DNA from: Prosapia bicincta | Lineage: Eukaryota; Arthropoda; Insecta; Hemiptera; Cercopidae | Direction: 5' to 3' | Length of the DNA stretch: 64,000 nucleotides | Assembly (NCBI GenBank): GCA_036971475.1 | Contig: JBAIZL010000005.1 | Location: 174,711,386-174,775,385 of the forward strand | Shown: positions 12,169-26,497 of the stretch, piece after piece | How the letters are laid out: each line of letters opens with the position of its first letter | Position numbering within the stretch: the first letter of the stretch is position 1 | Notes under the pieces: generated by a model | Told to the model about the DNA's origin: nothing | Seen by the model: only the letters and a program-made list of their open reading frames with translations | Databases searched by the model: none | Position numbers and translations under genes: made by a program

Positions 12169-13840
12169 ATAGGACAGAGTAAGCTGCTCTCTAGTTTATA
12201 ATTAAGTTATTTAGTTTTTATTATATATATACCAGACATTTTGTAATGTTTACCTTAATGTGACTCAATGATGCCTTATTAAATTGATCCTCTTCTTCTC
12301 TTGTGATTACAATAGGGTGGATTAAATATAATCAGACTTGTTTTTTTAGAAAAAAGTATAAACAAAATTATTAGAAAAAATATTCAACTTATTTTTATAT
12401 CTTTCTTCTTTTCTGTGAATTTTTTATGGAATAATTGACAATTTTCTCAACTAATGTAGTGAGATATGTATGCAAACAATTGTACCAAAAAATGTTTACT
12501 TGTTTTCACTGATCAATGCGTTTCCTTTAGAGCACCAAAGCTATAAATCAATTTTTTAAAACTATAGTTACTAATTAAGGTTATAATTTACCCAATGTTT
12601 TTGATTAGGTAGAATCCAATCGATTACTTGTAATGTTAAGCTTAAATTCTGAAATTATATAAACAGTTTATGTTTGTGCAAAACGCTTATTCAAATGTTG
12701 TTTTATCTTTAACAGTTCCCAATATCTTTGAATCAAAAATGTGTTTGCTTTAACATTTCAGCATTAATATAGCATTTTAACATTAATATATCATATTTTT
12801 GGACTCAAATATAAAATGGTGAGCTTTCATATATTATTAAAATTTATCTTCAACATATAATAAATCGCTTTAGGTGTCAGATCTTTTATGACCATAAAAA
12901 AAAAGATTGTATATTCAGTTTTTTTACTTTTATACATATTCCAAGATTTTTTGAAAGTTCAAATAGTTTTGATTAAATCTTTTTACATTCTCATAGTCAA
13001 ATTGTTCACAAATTTTATTTCCACCTTTATTTAGACATTAGAACTGTAGAACTAAAAGTCGATTAATATTTCATCCATTCTTGAAATATAAGACATGATT
13101 GTATAGATTTTAAGCTTAAAACTATGTATGCTCATATTCTACATTTTTAATGTTAATTATAATTTTGATGTAAATATATTTTTATTTTTGAAAAAAACAT
13201 AGTTCCAATCTACGTAGTTTCAATACAATGATTTGTTTTTATGGAACACTTAGTACACTGTGCTTGTTTATTTTAATGGAAGCTATAATTGTAAGAAAAT
13301 GTATGTTAGTCTCAGGCTGTTATGTGTAAATGTTATTTTCATGTTTTAATTTTTCTTTATTTCCTTGAAGAATTTCAATCTCCTCTTAATAGGTCAACTC
13401 CTTTGATCTTGTGTGTGACTCCAAATTTTATAGACTTATCTTAGTAATTTTTTGTGAAGGTAGAGCATTGCGAAATATTGTCTTGTCATTTTATCTCACA
13501 CAAACACCCATGTAAGTCCATAGAAATAGTATGTCATGACCCACATTATAGTAAATTGATTCTAAACCTAGAAGATACTAATGTGTCTGAAATTTTTGTT
13601 GTATTGGGTATCTACTGAGGTATTAAATGATCTGGAATCCATATAATTCAACAACTACCCAATTGTAAGACTGATTTTGCAATATTTTTTAATTAATGAA
13701 ATGAACAGTTTTTTTCTATGCTCTATTAAAGATCATTCCTTGTTGATAAATTCAATATTTATCTAAATGAATTTATGTATTTCATTTTATACAACCATAT
13801 AAAGAAATGTTACTTATTTATATTTATTAAATATGTTTTA

Positions 13841-13985
13841 CACTGATCAATTCTTTAAAACACTTCAATTATGGTGTATAACATATAATACAGTAAAACT
13901 TGTTCAAAGTTTCACTGATCAATTCTTAACAAAATGTTTTCAATTATAGTGTATAACATATAATACTGTAAAACTTGTTCAAAGT
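13841..13985. repeat. Tandem duplication, two units of about 72 bp
   Basis: The segment CACTGATCAATTCTT through CTTGTTCAAAGT occurs twice in direct succession (from 13841 and from 13913) with a few substitutions and small indels. Confidence 0.9.
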
Positions 13986-15430
13986 GGAACCTGAAGAAGG
14001 AAGAGTCTTGTACAATGTAGAAAACTTTACTGGTCCCGAGACAGTTAGAATAGAGATTATTGTTGTTTATTTTGTATAATATGGAATTTGATCAACGCTT
14101 AAACAGAAAGAAAAATTTGTAGAACTGGTCAAAAGGATGCGTATAATACAGAATTTTTAAAATGTGCCTCTTTGTAGTAATTTATAACAGAAAGATAGTG
14201 AGTGAATCTATGATTAAATGAATAGTTGAATTGTTCTCAGTTCCTAGAAACAAGGTGAGGATGTTTATATAGTTCTGCCTTCACAAAGAAACTACAATCA
14301 GTCTGTTTATATGCTTGTAGTTGTACACTTTGTGTTCACAACTCTACTCATAAGGTGACTAAACCATACATATCGTCGTAATATGAAAAAATTGAAGTAA
14401 ATGAAGCGAAAGAAAAAATATATTGTCAGTACGTGAAATAATGGTCCCGTTCAAGTGTGGTAAAACAAAAATTTATGACACCCTTTAGCATAGAATAAAA
14501 TAATGAATGCGTGGTTGCAGGGAAACGGACAAATGAAGAGAAAAGTGAAGTTAAATGGTAATGAAGACATCAGCGGCATAGTGCCGGAGTGGTTCACCTG
14601 TGTAAAATTATAAAGTCTATACATTTCAGGTCTGCTGCTCCAAAATGAAACTCTTCCAGTAACCAAATCTGGCAACGACCCGTGTAAATAGTCTACAGGA
14701 TAGCTGTACAGTAGTTTTTATCTGTATTAGTTGCCATCGATAAAGCCAAATTTTGCATTGGATTTGAGACATTACTACTTTGGGAAAGTCATGTTTGCCG
14801 TCCCCTGGATGTCTATTTACACTTTGAATATTGTTAGATTAGAGCTAAAATATGTTTACATTAGTTTTATATACAAAATATTTACAAGCCTGCCTAACAT
14901 TCTTACACTTTTACATTCTTTGTGATAAGTGTCAAAACATTTTGTTAATAGTCAACTTATTGTGTGGGTAACAGAACACATGATTATGGTTTGTGTTGAA
15001 TTACCTTTGCTGACCAAGGAAAAAACTTGAAAGCAATGAAAAACTAGTAAAATAATAATAAAGATTAAAAGGCTCACATTAAAAAACATCACTCATGTAA
15101 AGCAATAACTACAAAGGCACTCACTACGAAGTAACAAATAAACACAAACCACTCACATTAAAAGCTAGGCTGATACTAAAAGTTACGTTTGACATTTTAT
15201 TATGGATCGAGATCAATGAATACGCTCTTGGAGTTCAATGCCAATGCAATGGATCTGATACATTCACACACCATTTGTTAAAATTTGCATTTCTATCCAT
15301 AGAAAATAGAAATTCTGCCAGCAATCCAATTAAAAACGTAATGATACTTCTGCCTAATTTGCATAACATAGAATTACAATATCCATTATATGAATTAAAG
15401 GTAATGAAATAACATTAAAATTTTAAAAAA

Positions 15431-15684
15431 TAAAACATGGAACATTTGAAAAAAAAATTATTCAGTATCTATTTCTGAATGAAAACTTTTAACTTTTCCA
15501 AAAGAAAACTAACACCTATAGTACATCAAAAGTTAGAAGTCTTAACATCTATAACGTATAAAACATAGAAAATTTGAAAAAAAAATTATTCAGTATCTAT
15601 TTCTGAATGAAAACTTTTAACTTTTCCAAAAGAAGACTAACACCTATAGTACATCAAAAGTTAGAAGTCTTAACATCTATAACG
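15431..15684. repeat. Tandem duplication, two 127-bp units
   Basis: Units start at 15431 and 15558 and are almost identical (I noticed three substitutions), pointing to a recent tandem duplication. Confidence 0.93.
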
Positions 15685-17064
15685 TTAGAAGTATATTCTA
15701 AAGATAAAACAAGCAACACAATTTTCAAAAGTTGTAGTTACAACATGCGTATTAGAAATAGTTGTTTGAAAACTTTTGGTAAAGTTATATAACTGTCATG
15801 GAATATTTTGAATAATTTTTATAAATAATTCAAATAAATTTTGAACATAATCATAATTTAGCCTCTTCATCCCATCTGCAAAGTTGTCTACTTGAAAAAA
15901 AAAATTAACAAGTGCCTTTCTATAATGTAATAATGCACATTGAATTTGCCAGTACAGACTATCCAATAAGAGAGCAGCTTATTTGTGCTTTGGTAAAGGC
16001 CTATATAAAATGCAATATCAATAGAGTCAAATGATTTTCTGTGCCTCAAACAAAAATCGCTCAAATGTATTTATAAGTAATTTGTTAATATTAACATTGT
16101 ATATGTGTAGAGTAATGAATTGTATGTTGAATTTAATGTGATAATGAAATATTTAATATAACCAAAAGATGTGTAGTATTAGATAAGATTAATATTAATT
16201 AGCAGATTATCATAACTGTATGCCGTGCATTTGTAAAGTGCTCCATTAACTTTCATTATTGGTTTGCTTTTAGTTAATATTTTGCAGTCTGCTGGCAGAT
16301 TTGCTTGGCAAAGGTATTATAATATTTTTTTGGTTTAATATTGAAATAACTTTGACTTTAAAATGTGAAAACACATATAACCACTAGGATATTTTAAAAG
16401 GTGTAGAAATGTTTGTTGTTACACCAGTCCCTCAGTTTAATGCCTTTTGTTTTGATCGGATTCTACTTTCTGACTCTGTATCTACTTTTGATTTAACTTG
16501 GTTTTGTCACAAAATACATTTATGTTATAACCAGGAAATCCTAGTGTAAAATATCCAAGATCTTGTGGGTTAATATATTATCCTAATAAATGTGTGATTT
16601 AATTTTCAAAAATAGTTATTTCGTACTCATGTGCTAAAATGAATTCATTCATAAATTATGCATAATTATGTTACTACTAACCTTACGCTTAAGTTTTAAA
16701 TTTGTTTTTCAAGTTAGAGTTTGTGCTGTGGGGTATAAGCAACAGACACAGTTCATATGCATACAATAATATTTCCTTTCCTCTATTAGTTGTTTTTATA
16801 AGAAAGTAATTTTTAAAAAACAAAATGAGAGTTAAAATACAGTTTTCATTTTAATTGAGTTCTTATATCAAATATTTATTAATTAATTATTATATCACTT
16901 ATTTGATTCTCATGGTTATAAAAAATAATTGAAAAAACTTGTGTCAGTTCAGTGTAATAAAGCAACTGTTAGTCTTTATTTTAAATCTAAATGTAGCCAT
17001 TGTTGATTTTGTTATGTGAAAGTTATCAATGGCATAATATTGTAAGCATAAAAACTTTTAAGTT

Positions 17065-17854
17065 TACAGTAGAACTCCAACTATCCGAATAAATTGGGGC
17101 CAGGTCCCATTCAGATAATTGTTTTTTTTTTAAAGAAAAAGGTGAATTTTAAGTAATTACTGTATGCAACTTACAAATGGGAAGAAATAACTGATTTTAT
17201 ATTTTTTCTAAGCTTTTTTACAAAAAAAAACTAAGATTTTAGCTTTTTCACAAAGAATTGTACCCAAACTCTGGTTTCCCATAGATAGTTGTAGTAAAAA
17301 CCACTTGGAAATGGCATCTTCTAATTCTTTGGTTTTTGCTGTCTTTTTATTGAATTTTTAAGTGATGACACAAAGTTTAAAAGTGTAGGTTTGCTCCTTT
17401 TAATGACTGAAATCATTGATTATCCAACACCGCATAATCTCAGCCAATTCTTTACCTGTAACTCCTTTATCTGATTGATCTATAATTAGTTTATCCACTA
17501 AAAATAACTCATTTTCTTTTAGTAGCCAACGGGTTGTCAGAATAATAGTGAACAACAGAACTCACTCACAAACAAAACAAACTGATGTAAATCAAAGATA
17601 TACTGACTGACTTATCAAAACTAAAATTGTGGCAGTCGGGCCGGCCACTTTGCAAAGGACGAGAGTAAACTACACATAACTGCACTTATACAGTGATTCA
17701 GCATTCAAATAATGTTTATACTGCGCCTACATTAGCTTCGCAGAGAAAAAGCACATTTAGAGAGAATCATTATTTTGAAAATCACAGTACATTTCCGTAT
17801 TAATTTCTTTTCTGAAAATCTGAAAGCAATTCAGATAATTGGAGTTCTACTGAT
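17065..17854. mobile_element. Tigger/pogo-like element, internally deleted
   Basis: The ends are CAGTAGAACTCCAACTATC on the left and, inverted, CAGTAGAACTCCAATTATC on the right, following a TA on the left (the right-hand duplication is altered). CAGTA-type ends with TA targets are typical of the Tigger/pogo branch of Tc1/mariner. On the minus strand near 17490-17400 the frame DQSDKGVTGKELAEIM survives, consistent with a transposase remnant. No longer frame remains. Confidence 0.82.
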
Positions 17855-18855
17855 TTAGTTCTGTTTTCATCGTTTAAAGTACAGCATTTTTCTACCCATA
17901 AATGTTTTATTGACAATGAACCAATTTATAATAGTTGCATATAGAAAAAAATCATGCAGCTGTAAGTTTAAAGTCAAACAAGAAAAATATTTGTACCATG
18001 ATTTGTAAAATATTCTACACTCTGTCCAGCCTCTATGCAAAGAGTTATCTGATTCATAGAAATTATATATTTTCGGTTTTAAGTAAATAACTGCAACAAA
18101 AACAATAATAATACATTTGTTAATTTATTTGAAATTAATAGTATAAATGAATTATTAACAACATTAGTTTTTTTATTCCTTGTTTTATTGTGCGAAGTTC
18201 ATTCAGAAGGTAAGTTGCTTTGTTGTCTGGTTGTAGAATGGATAGAGATAGAGACATGATTTAGGTGGGACTATGTAGCTACATTCAGTATGTGTTTATA
18301 GTATTAATGTGCAGATTGTTCAGTCTTCCTGTGTATTCCAAAGTAGTGTTAAAAAAGGCTGCCACAATAAGATTCTCTTGCCAGTTGCAAAGTCCATGCT
18401 GTTATCTGATTTTTTGGCCCAAAAAAGTCAGTCCATCACAAATTATATTTTGAATATAGACAGTATATTGAAGTGTAAAAATCGCACAAATTGTTTTCTG
18501 AAGAAGGCACTAATGTTTATGTTAGTAGAGAAACCATATGTCTATGGTTACCGTTGACATTTTTGAAGAAAAAAAACAAAATTGAATGGGGAATATTGGA
18601 GGTTTACTATTATAGATCTCTCTGAGTGATTTCCTCGAATATCACGAAATTAACTGTATGAAAGTTTGACTCAGAAACGAAGATTTCTGAGCCTGAAGTC
18701 AGCTTGAAATTCAGATGACTGTTGTTAAAGTTCACCTTTAACAAATCTTTAGAGTACTTTGAAGATGAAATTTTATCCAGATATGATTAATGCTAAAAGT
18801 AAATAGTAATTATGTAAAAAAATATTTTAAAACTTAACTGTTTCAAATTTATATA

Positions 18856-19471
18856 TTAACCCATCAAGCTAGGTTGTCAGGCAAATGCCAGTGCTGAGAA
18901 AGTTTTACGACTGTGAGTACATTAGGTAAATGACTGTGTGATATAGGGTTTTATAGACATGTTCATTTCTCAATCAACTCGTGGAATTTTTCAAAACTAT
19001 TAGGTAGGCTAAAAAAATTTTTTTTTAGGTAGGTTAGGTCTAGGATTTTTTTTTCAGGAAATTTCATTTGTTTCTAGGAATAGGATTCGTCACAATGATG
19101 CAACATATTATAACATATGGACTAAGTGTTGAAGATATCTAAAATTTACAGGAACTTACAGTCCTATTCATGGATATTTGCAGTAGTGATTGTAGTATTG
19201 ACAATAATTGTATCACCATAATTATTATGATGATGGTTATGATAGTGATAATTCTAAAATGAGTTAATTAGCAAAAATGTATCCTAAATGTTGTAGAATA
19301 GACAGATAATGGAAGTGACTTTTTATTAGTTGTACATGTTTTTCAACTAAATGAATTATTGTGTTTAGTAATACCAGAAAAATTATCAATTTATATTCAG
19401 GAGTTTTTGAGATATTGCAGTTTTAGTAAAGAAACATGGTGCACTATTTGAATACCTGCTTAAAAGGTTAA
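18856..19471. mobile_element. Probable piggyBac-like MITE
   Basis: TTAA at both ends. The left end CCCATCAAGCTAGGT and the inverted right end CCTTTTAAGCAGGT share most positions. The interior is non-coding. The terminal match is weaker than in the other three TTAA elements, so this is tentative. Confidence 0.55.
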
Positions 19472-21328
19472 ACAATCTCTAAATGTTTTTAGTGATTTTA
19501 AAAAATCATCATAACTTCTGAACAACTTTTGTAGTTTTTATTATAGGCTGGTGTTCTGCCACTTTGTAAAAATCTTTATTCAACAAAGGACTTTTTAGTT
19601 ATTGAAATATGACACTATGGCTGATGGGAAAAAAAATAATAATTTGTTAGTACAATGAGGCATTTGACTAAGGTAGTATATTTTTATGCCAAGTTCCTCA
19701 CTCAAGCTATAGTCACATGTTAAAAGAACACCCCTACTATTAAAAACAAACATTTTTCATTTAGTCGTCCTTCGGCGCTATATTGTTGATTATTTCAATA
19801 ATTGTTTCTTATTTGTAAAGCTTGTTTCTAATACAATTTTGTGAATGTTTTAAATTTTAATATTTAGGGTTTTATTACATAAAGTAAATTCTTTGTCCTA
19901 CTTAGAATTGATTTTTTTGTTTCATATATCAAACAACAATGACTGCTGAAATATAATAGAGATGGGTTGTATTTTGAGATAATTTTCTTTGACCAATACT
20001 AACAGTACATTTGATAATGTTTTCTCTATCCAGGATTTTACTATCGTAAACACAGGGTTTTATTATTATAATTTTGTCATCGTATATCCAGACTCTATAA
20101 ACTACATTGTTTGGTTTTGGAAATTTAAAGAGACTGTGCAATTAAATTGTACAAGCCATGTAAACACTAGGGCTTTTGAAAAAGAAACTTTAATAATAAA
20201 ACACTGCTAAAAATGTATTAAATTCATCCATGTTACATTTTAACAAAATATTATACATGTTTTATACACTATTAAAAGTATTATTTTTTGGTGCTGTTAA
20301 AATTACAGTTTTACATTTTATAAAAACTATTTATTGTAATTTTAAATAAGTGACATTATGTTAGTTTTTTAATTATTGGATATGAAAGAAACCAAAGATG
20401 TGTATGTTCCTCCCTCTATCCATTGTATATATTCATTTTATATTAAAAAATTATTAACTGCATTTATGTATAGTTTTTTTTAAAGTATCTGTTGTATTAA
20501 TATGCTATTGTTGTAACAGAAATATTTTAATAGTTATTACAGTTTTAATTTTTTGTTTTTAATATGGGTGAAGAGCATTTAAAGAACACACTTAGCAAAT
20601 AAAAGTAATCATGATTTTTAAGGAATACGTGTTGTGATGAGTTTTTTAAAGAATACTTTTTTTTACCAAAAATTAAACTCAATTAAACAAATACAATTTT
20701 TTTATTTACTGAATATTTCTTTCTACATTTCAAATTATACGAATTGTAATCCACTTAAGTATATCAGTATAACACTTCAAACAGTGTTGTATGAAAAATT
20801 ATTTTGAAATATAATTTTACCCTCCTATTCAGTTAATGTTACTTGTGTTTTTTTTAAATCTCTAAAATTATTATTCTACTTGTTTTTTGTGATGTAATTA
20901 TTTTTTTAAAAGTTATCCATAAAGAATAATTATGTGTAGAATATAAATAAAAAGACAGAATTTCTCAGTCTTACAACACTTTTTATCTTATCTAAACACC
21001 TCTTAACAACAAAGTTACCTTGTGAGTGAATACAAAAAACTCATTTATTGACTAATAGGTTTACATTTAATTGCTGAAGCATCAATTCTTAGCAAAGAAA
21101 ATTATTTTACAGCAATATGATCTAATGAATAGTTTCAAAGTTTGACATTTTGTCTAGGTTTGAGAGAATAAACACCTCTACAGAAACATACTTTAATTCA
21201 TCTTTTGATATATTATTTAAGTAAACAAGAATACTTTCAAGTTTAAGAACAATTAAACTTTATCTTCGACTTCATATTTCATCATTATAATATGTAACTG
21301 TTACAGTACAAATAATTAGTGACTTTGT
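19472..21328. other. Intergenic AT-rich sequence, nothing recognised
   Basis: No gene, terminal repeat or RNA structure could be supported here. Small open frames on both strands near 19930-20210 overlap each other and show no family pattern. Confidence 0.5.
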
Positions 21329-22159
21329 TTAACCCTTTGAAGAGTATGAACTCTACCGGGAAAGGAGTATTGACATACCGATATGTCATTTAATAGTTTG
21401 GCCCAAAGGAGTAACGATGTAATGGTACTGATACGTTTTGGGTGAAGTAGTGTAGTTTTATTCCTATTAACACATTGTATGCTGAAGTATCGGATCCAAT
21501 GCTTCCTTCCCGATCCATAATACAATGGCAACAATTAATCTTCAGTAGGCTCCTAATGCAAGTGGTTTGTATTTATTGTCAGTAATTTTGCTACATTTCT
21601 GATTGTAGTGAAGTGTTTATCGTTTCTTGGTATTCTGATTTTTATAAATTCTGTAAGCTTTTGAATTTACCTATCATTTTTCTAGCATTCTTTTTTATCT
21701 TTTGTCTTTGTGTCTTGTTTTTGTCTTTTGTGTGTAAACAATAAACAACAAAACCACTATTCCATGTTCCGGTTGTGCACATAATAAGCTGACTCTTAGA
21801 AAAGTGTTTTGAGCTTATCATGAAGACATGTAAACATATTACATGTGATTTCGTACTTAGAACGAAGTGTAATCATGTTCTCTCTCGGATAAGTAATGCT
21901 TCAGTTCCATAAATGTTATATAAGCAACGTGTTTTTCATAACAAGTAAAATTTTTAAAGTGTTATATTTTTACTTTTTTTCCAATTTTAAACAAAACATT
22001 ACCTACTATGTATTAAAGTATTCATTTTATAACTAAATACATACGTTATATAATAATTTGAAATTTTTTACTAAATGTAATTTTTGTATATATAATCCTA
22101 CTCTTGTGAGTACTGCCGCTGGTGGTGTACCAGTTCATCATTACTCCTGAAAGGTTTAA
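21329..22159. mobile_element. piggyBac-like non-autonomous element (MITE)
   Basis: TTAA duplications flank the ends CCCTTTGAAGAGTA on the left and, inverted, ACCTTTCAGGAGTAA on the right. No transposase frame in the 823-bp interior. Confidence 0.78.
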
Positions 22160-22816
22160 CTCAGTGACTTTATGAATTTATTTGTTATACTTAAATTCTC
22201 ATATGCATAACCTCTTTTGTGACGCTTATCTTCAGGCAGCTCACAGGTCTGCCCTTTGAATTCACCTGCGTAGTTTCCCTGGAAATTCAGAATCAAACTA
22301 ATGTCGCTATATAACATTTCTTGTGTGTTACACATTTCCAAAGTACTTTGTTGCTACATACTGCAGTGTCATTAAGTTCATCATGCTACTCTTATCTTTT
22401 CCATTAGACTCTGTAGTACCACCCCTTTGAGTTTTACTATAAAATTTCTTTTTAAATAATTTTAAAAAATTGCAAATATTAGGTTCTGGGTGGTTCTTCC
22501 ATAAAATATGTCACATTTAAGGATAATTTCTCAATTTTTTTACCTAAGATTTGTATACCTTAAATCTGAGATTCAGGGATTATGTGGAAACCTTTTGAGA
22601 ATATAGCTATTTTGAGGGTGCAGACTTGAAATTAAAACAATTTAGCTTTAAGAATTGTTTCTACCTTTTTCTTATTTAAACATCACATTGGTTACTATTT
22701 CCTACTTTTTCAATGTTAACATAATTTTGCACATAATTGTAGTTGAATTAAACTATCTTATACATCTATTCTTCGAGCGTAGCTTGTGAGGTTATGTTGA
22801 AACAAATAAAAACATA

Positions 22817-23025
22817 AACAAAACTCACATATTAATCATTTATTAATTCATACGCGTTTCAATGTCAAAATCATCATCAGTGAGTGTACTACTACAAACT
22901 CTAACTTACAACTGTAGTTAGAATAGAGTTGTAAGTTAGAGTTTGTAGTAGTAATACTCACTGATGATGATGACTTTGTCATTGAAAGGTATATAAGTTA
23001 ATAAATGATTAATTTGTGAGTTTTG
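22817..23025. repeat. Head-to-head palindromic repeat with two hammerhead-like cores
   Basis: Left and right arms are inverted copies around about 22917, for example ACTCACATATTAATCATTTA versus TAAATGATTAATTTGTGAGT. Each arm contains CTGATGA...GAAA: on the minus strand 22880-22857 and on the plus strand 22961-22987. The plus copy has a perfect stem II (ATGAC-TTT-GTCAT). The minus copy has a perfect 3-bp stem III (ACG/CGT) and most of stem I. The layout matches paired terminal repeats of a Penelope-type or hammerhead-bearing retroelement. Confidence 0.65.
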
Positions 23026-25413
23026 TATATATTTTTATTTTTTTTAAACTATCTTAATTAAAATACTTGATTGGGAAGAAAATTAAGACCCCATACTCCT
23101 AGCTAAGCATAAATTATTTTAGGGATTTGGAGGTCACTCAATAACAACAACATGTGGCAATTCTAGATTTATTTTTTGTTTTGTAGCCACGCTTACTAAT
23201 AAAATGTCTCAGAGCATTAATATAAAATAAGGATACTATTTCATTTTATCACTTTTTAATGATATCACTTTATATGATCTTGTGCCTTAATGGTCGTAAA
23301 TACCATTTATTTAAAAACCAACTAAATACCTTTAATAAGGGTGGCCTTTTGGCCTATTCTAAACTACTGTAAAATTGTATAAATAGCACTGGTATATTTT
23401 GAATGCTTTCTGATTTGGTCTTTTCTGTAACAATAATCTTGTAATTTTATTTACAATAATAAGAGAAAACTATAACAATTGTTTTTATTTAACGTTCTCT
23501 TGCATTATATCTGTTTTTTTTTCATTTAGCTTTTGTTTTTTGTTGTAGACACAATTTCATTAAATTAACTTATGGTTTAAAATAAAACTGAAATATCATT
23601 TTTCATGTATGCTTGATACCTTCATCATATACATATTCACAATATATTTTATTTTTATTATATATTTTAAATTCAGTGAAGATTTCTTTCAATTTTAATA
23701 TACAATTATGTATTTCAGAGCTTGTCTAAAAAATGGATGAAAACCACAGATTTTTTCTCTAAAATATCTTTTTAAGAATGATCTGTACTTGTTTTTTCAA
23801 TAGGGCAAGTGACTATTTTCATTTCAAATTCAATATATATTTGAAAATATATTCTGAAAAAATTATTTAGATAATTTATTTTTAAAATTATATTTTGTTT
23901 TAAATATATCTTTTCTTTTATGTGTTATAGTCTTAGTTTTATACATTTTCATTAGCAAAGTCTATTAAAATTATTTGTTATAAATTTATTTTGAAATGAG
24001 CTATCCTTGATTGCATAAAGGAAAACTTGATTTAAACATGAGATTTAGGTAACTTATGACACTACTTAACTTTTTGAAAGGAATGGCTAATTTTGGTCAT
24101 GATTAACTGACTACAATCAACAACAATTTAAGTAACTTGAAGTAGGTTTATATAAAAATTGATAATAATTTCCTTCCTACACAAAATATAATGATATTTG
24201 GAGGTGGAGAAACACGAAACAAGGAGGGGTGGCGACAGACCAAAAATTAAAAATTTTGACAAAAATAACTTATTAATACACACAAAAATCAGAAATTTTT
24301 TATAACACATAGCACTATGTTATACTGCATTGATATATATATATTGATAGTTACAAACTATGTAGTTAATAGATTAAGCTTTAGGGAAACAGGTTAAAGG
24401 TGGCTTCTTTGTTACATGCTTCTGCATGGGTTCCATTACCAAAATTGAACCCACTACTGTTTTCAACAAGTTGGCATTTTAGCAGCTTTGATTTGTTCTC
24501 ATGTTAATGAAGTCTCTACATCACTAGGTAATTTTTTTTCTATCGATCACATATAGAAAAAAATTAATTACTTTAAAATTATTTTAATTATTACAGCTAA
24601 TTTATATTGAAGTCAATGTGTTGGTATGTTTTTGGTGAATGTGGAAAGTGATTTCTTCAAACTTTTGATTCTATAATTACTATATTTTTATTAAGCTATG
24701 TGATTTATTTTCCATTATTATTTCAAACAGTTGTTTGAAGCTTATATAAAAAGATTGTAAAAATGTTTTATTTTAAAAAAATTAAGATGTTCCTTTCCAG
24801 AATGTGGCACATCTGCACAAAAATCCCATCGCTAAAGTACCTGATAATTGAGCTTTCTCCTCAATTAGTGTGATCAAGATAACATTTTCTTTTCTCTTTA
24901 TTTTTGTAATTTATTAATAATATTAATTTTACAATATTCTTTGTGTCTACCAGCCTATTTATTAGAGAAATAAACTGTTCTTCTTGTCTTAATTAAGGAT
25001 CTCAATGACAGAGTATTATACTGTTCAGTTTACAATATACATTCTATTCTGAAAATAGTTTGACACCATTCCTTTGTATTTTATTTGACATATTGTACTT
25101 AGTTATTGAGGAAACCAAAGAATTGATATTTAATTTTCATTCTTAACTTTCTTTGGTACTATAACATAGAATAAGTAATTGTGTGATTTTGTTTAGTTAA
25201 CCACTTGCAAATAAAATACCACTAAGCAATAAGATATATATAAAATTGGTTTTTATATTAAAGCTTTATATAATTAGTCTATTGGCTATATTAATACTTA
25301 ACACCAATAAGTTTATTAATATAAAAAACTATGTACAAAATGTAAAAATTTGGTATAATTAAACTATGTTTCATGTAATAATGAATAGGTAAAACGTTTT
25401 AATTATTTTATTT
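23026..25413. other. Intergenic AT-rich sequence, nothing recognised
   Basis: Very AT-rich sequence with long T runs. No coding frame, RNA gene or transposon end could be supported. Confidence 0.5.
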
Positions 25414-25735
25414 ATACGAGGTCTGTTCATAAAGTACGAGGCCTGTTTGAATTTCACGGCTCTAGTTAGTTTCAGAAGAATCTGCTTGGTGTCGCTAAGT
25501 TCAAATAAATCAGCTGATTAAAATGTGATATTTCAGTCGCAAATATCTTCATTTGTTGATGAGTTACACGCAGTTTAGTAAAGAGTGTTTTTTTTGTTTG
25601 TAAGATTTTAAAATGAAATACTGCCTTTTAATCAGCTGATTTATAGGAACCTAGCGAGACCAAGCGGATTCTCCTGAAACTAACTAGAGCCGCGAAATTC
25701 AAACAGTCCGCATATTTTTTTCAACAGACCTTGTA
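25414..25735. mobile_element. Mariner-type MITE with long terminal inverted repeats
   Basis: Starts TACGAGGTCTGTTCATAAAG and ends with the inverse TACAAGGTCTGTTGAAAAA. The two arms match for more than 100 bases (for example GGCTCTAGTTAGTTTCAG in both), leaving a short centre. The outermost TA is a likely target duplication. The interior cannot code for a transposase. Confidence 0.85.
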
Positions 25736-26497
25736 TTGTAGTCCTAAAAAAAGACTATAACTTGAAGTTGACATTAAAAAAATTTAATGTTTTATTGTCC
25801 GAATTATCTCTTATGATAAATTCAGGTATCCTTTTATATAAATAACTTGACAAATACTTTACACTGTGAACCTTTATTTTATTTGTGAATAAACATTTTG
25901 TAAAAAAATAGTTCATTATTTATAAAGAAATACTAATAAATTGTTTGAGATTTTATTATGGAATCTATTTAACTCTTTTAAAATGTTTTAAGGGAAATAG
26001 ATTCAGTAACATTTAAAGCTTATAATTAAGGATAGTATTGATGTTAATTCTCTGACACAAAATTCAAAACATTTTAGCTTAAATCATTAGTTTCTGTTGA
26101 GAGGGGATTTGATCTCTTATCAAACATGTATGGGTTAAATCTTTGGTTTTACTTCTTTTGTATGTTTCAAGTGACAGTCCTCTTTTATTGGTTAAACACC
26201 AGATTAAATAACAATTTTTATTGGCTAAATCAAATCCTTTTTTATTTATTTATGTCCATTTTTCTCCTAGAAAAATAGTTATATAAAGTTCATCATTCCA
26301 GGAATTTAGAATATTGGAAACCTGACAAAAGGACAATAATAAATAAATAAAGGGATTTAAAATTATGTAATATAAATTGTACAAATAACAGTCAAAATTT
26401 CTTTGCATTAAGAACTTTACTTTGTGAAAATAACTTTAGAAAAGTATTTTAGTCACTTAACTTAGAATAAAACAAAATATTACAAAGAAGGCTAACA

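Larger units (their letters stand above)
12169..17064. other. Region downstream of the ankyrin gene, no gene seen
   Basis: AT-rich sequence that includes the 3' UTR of the ankyrin gene to an unknown extent. Apart from the two tandem duplications at 13841-13985 and 15431-15684 I find no coding, RNA gene or clear transposon ends. Short open frames here have no family resemblance. Confidence 0.5.

Noticed and set aside
13841..13985. Tandem units as a satellite array
   Set aside because: Only two units are present.
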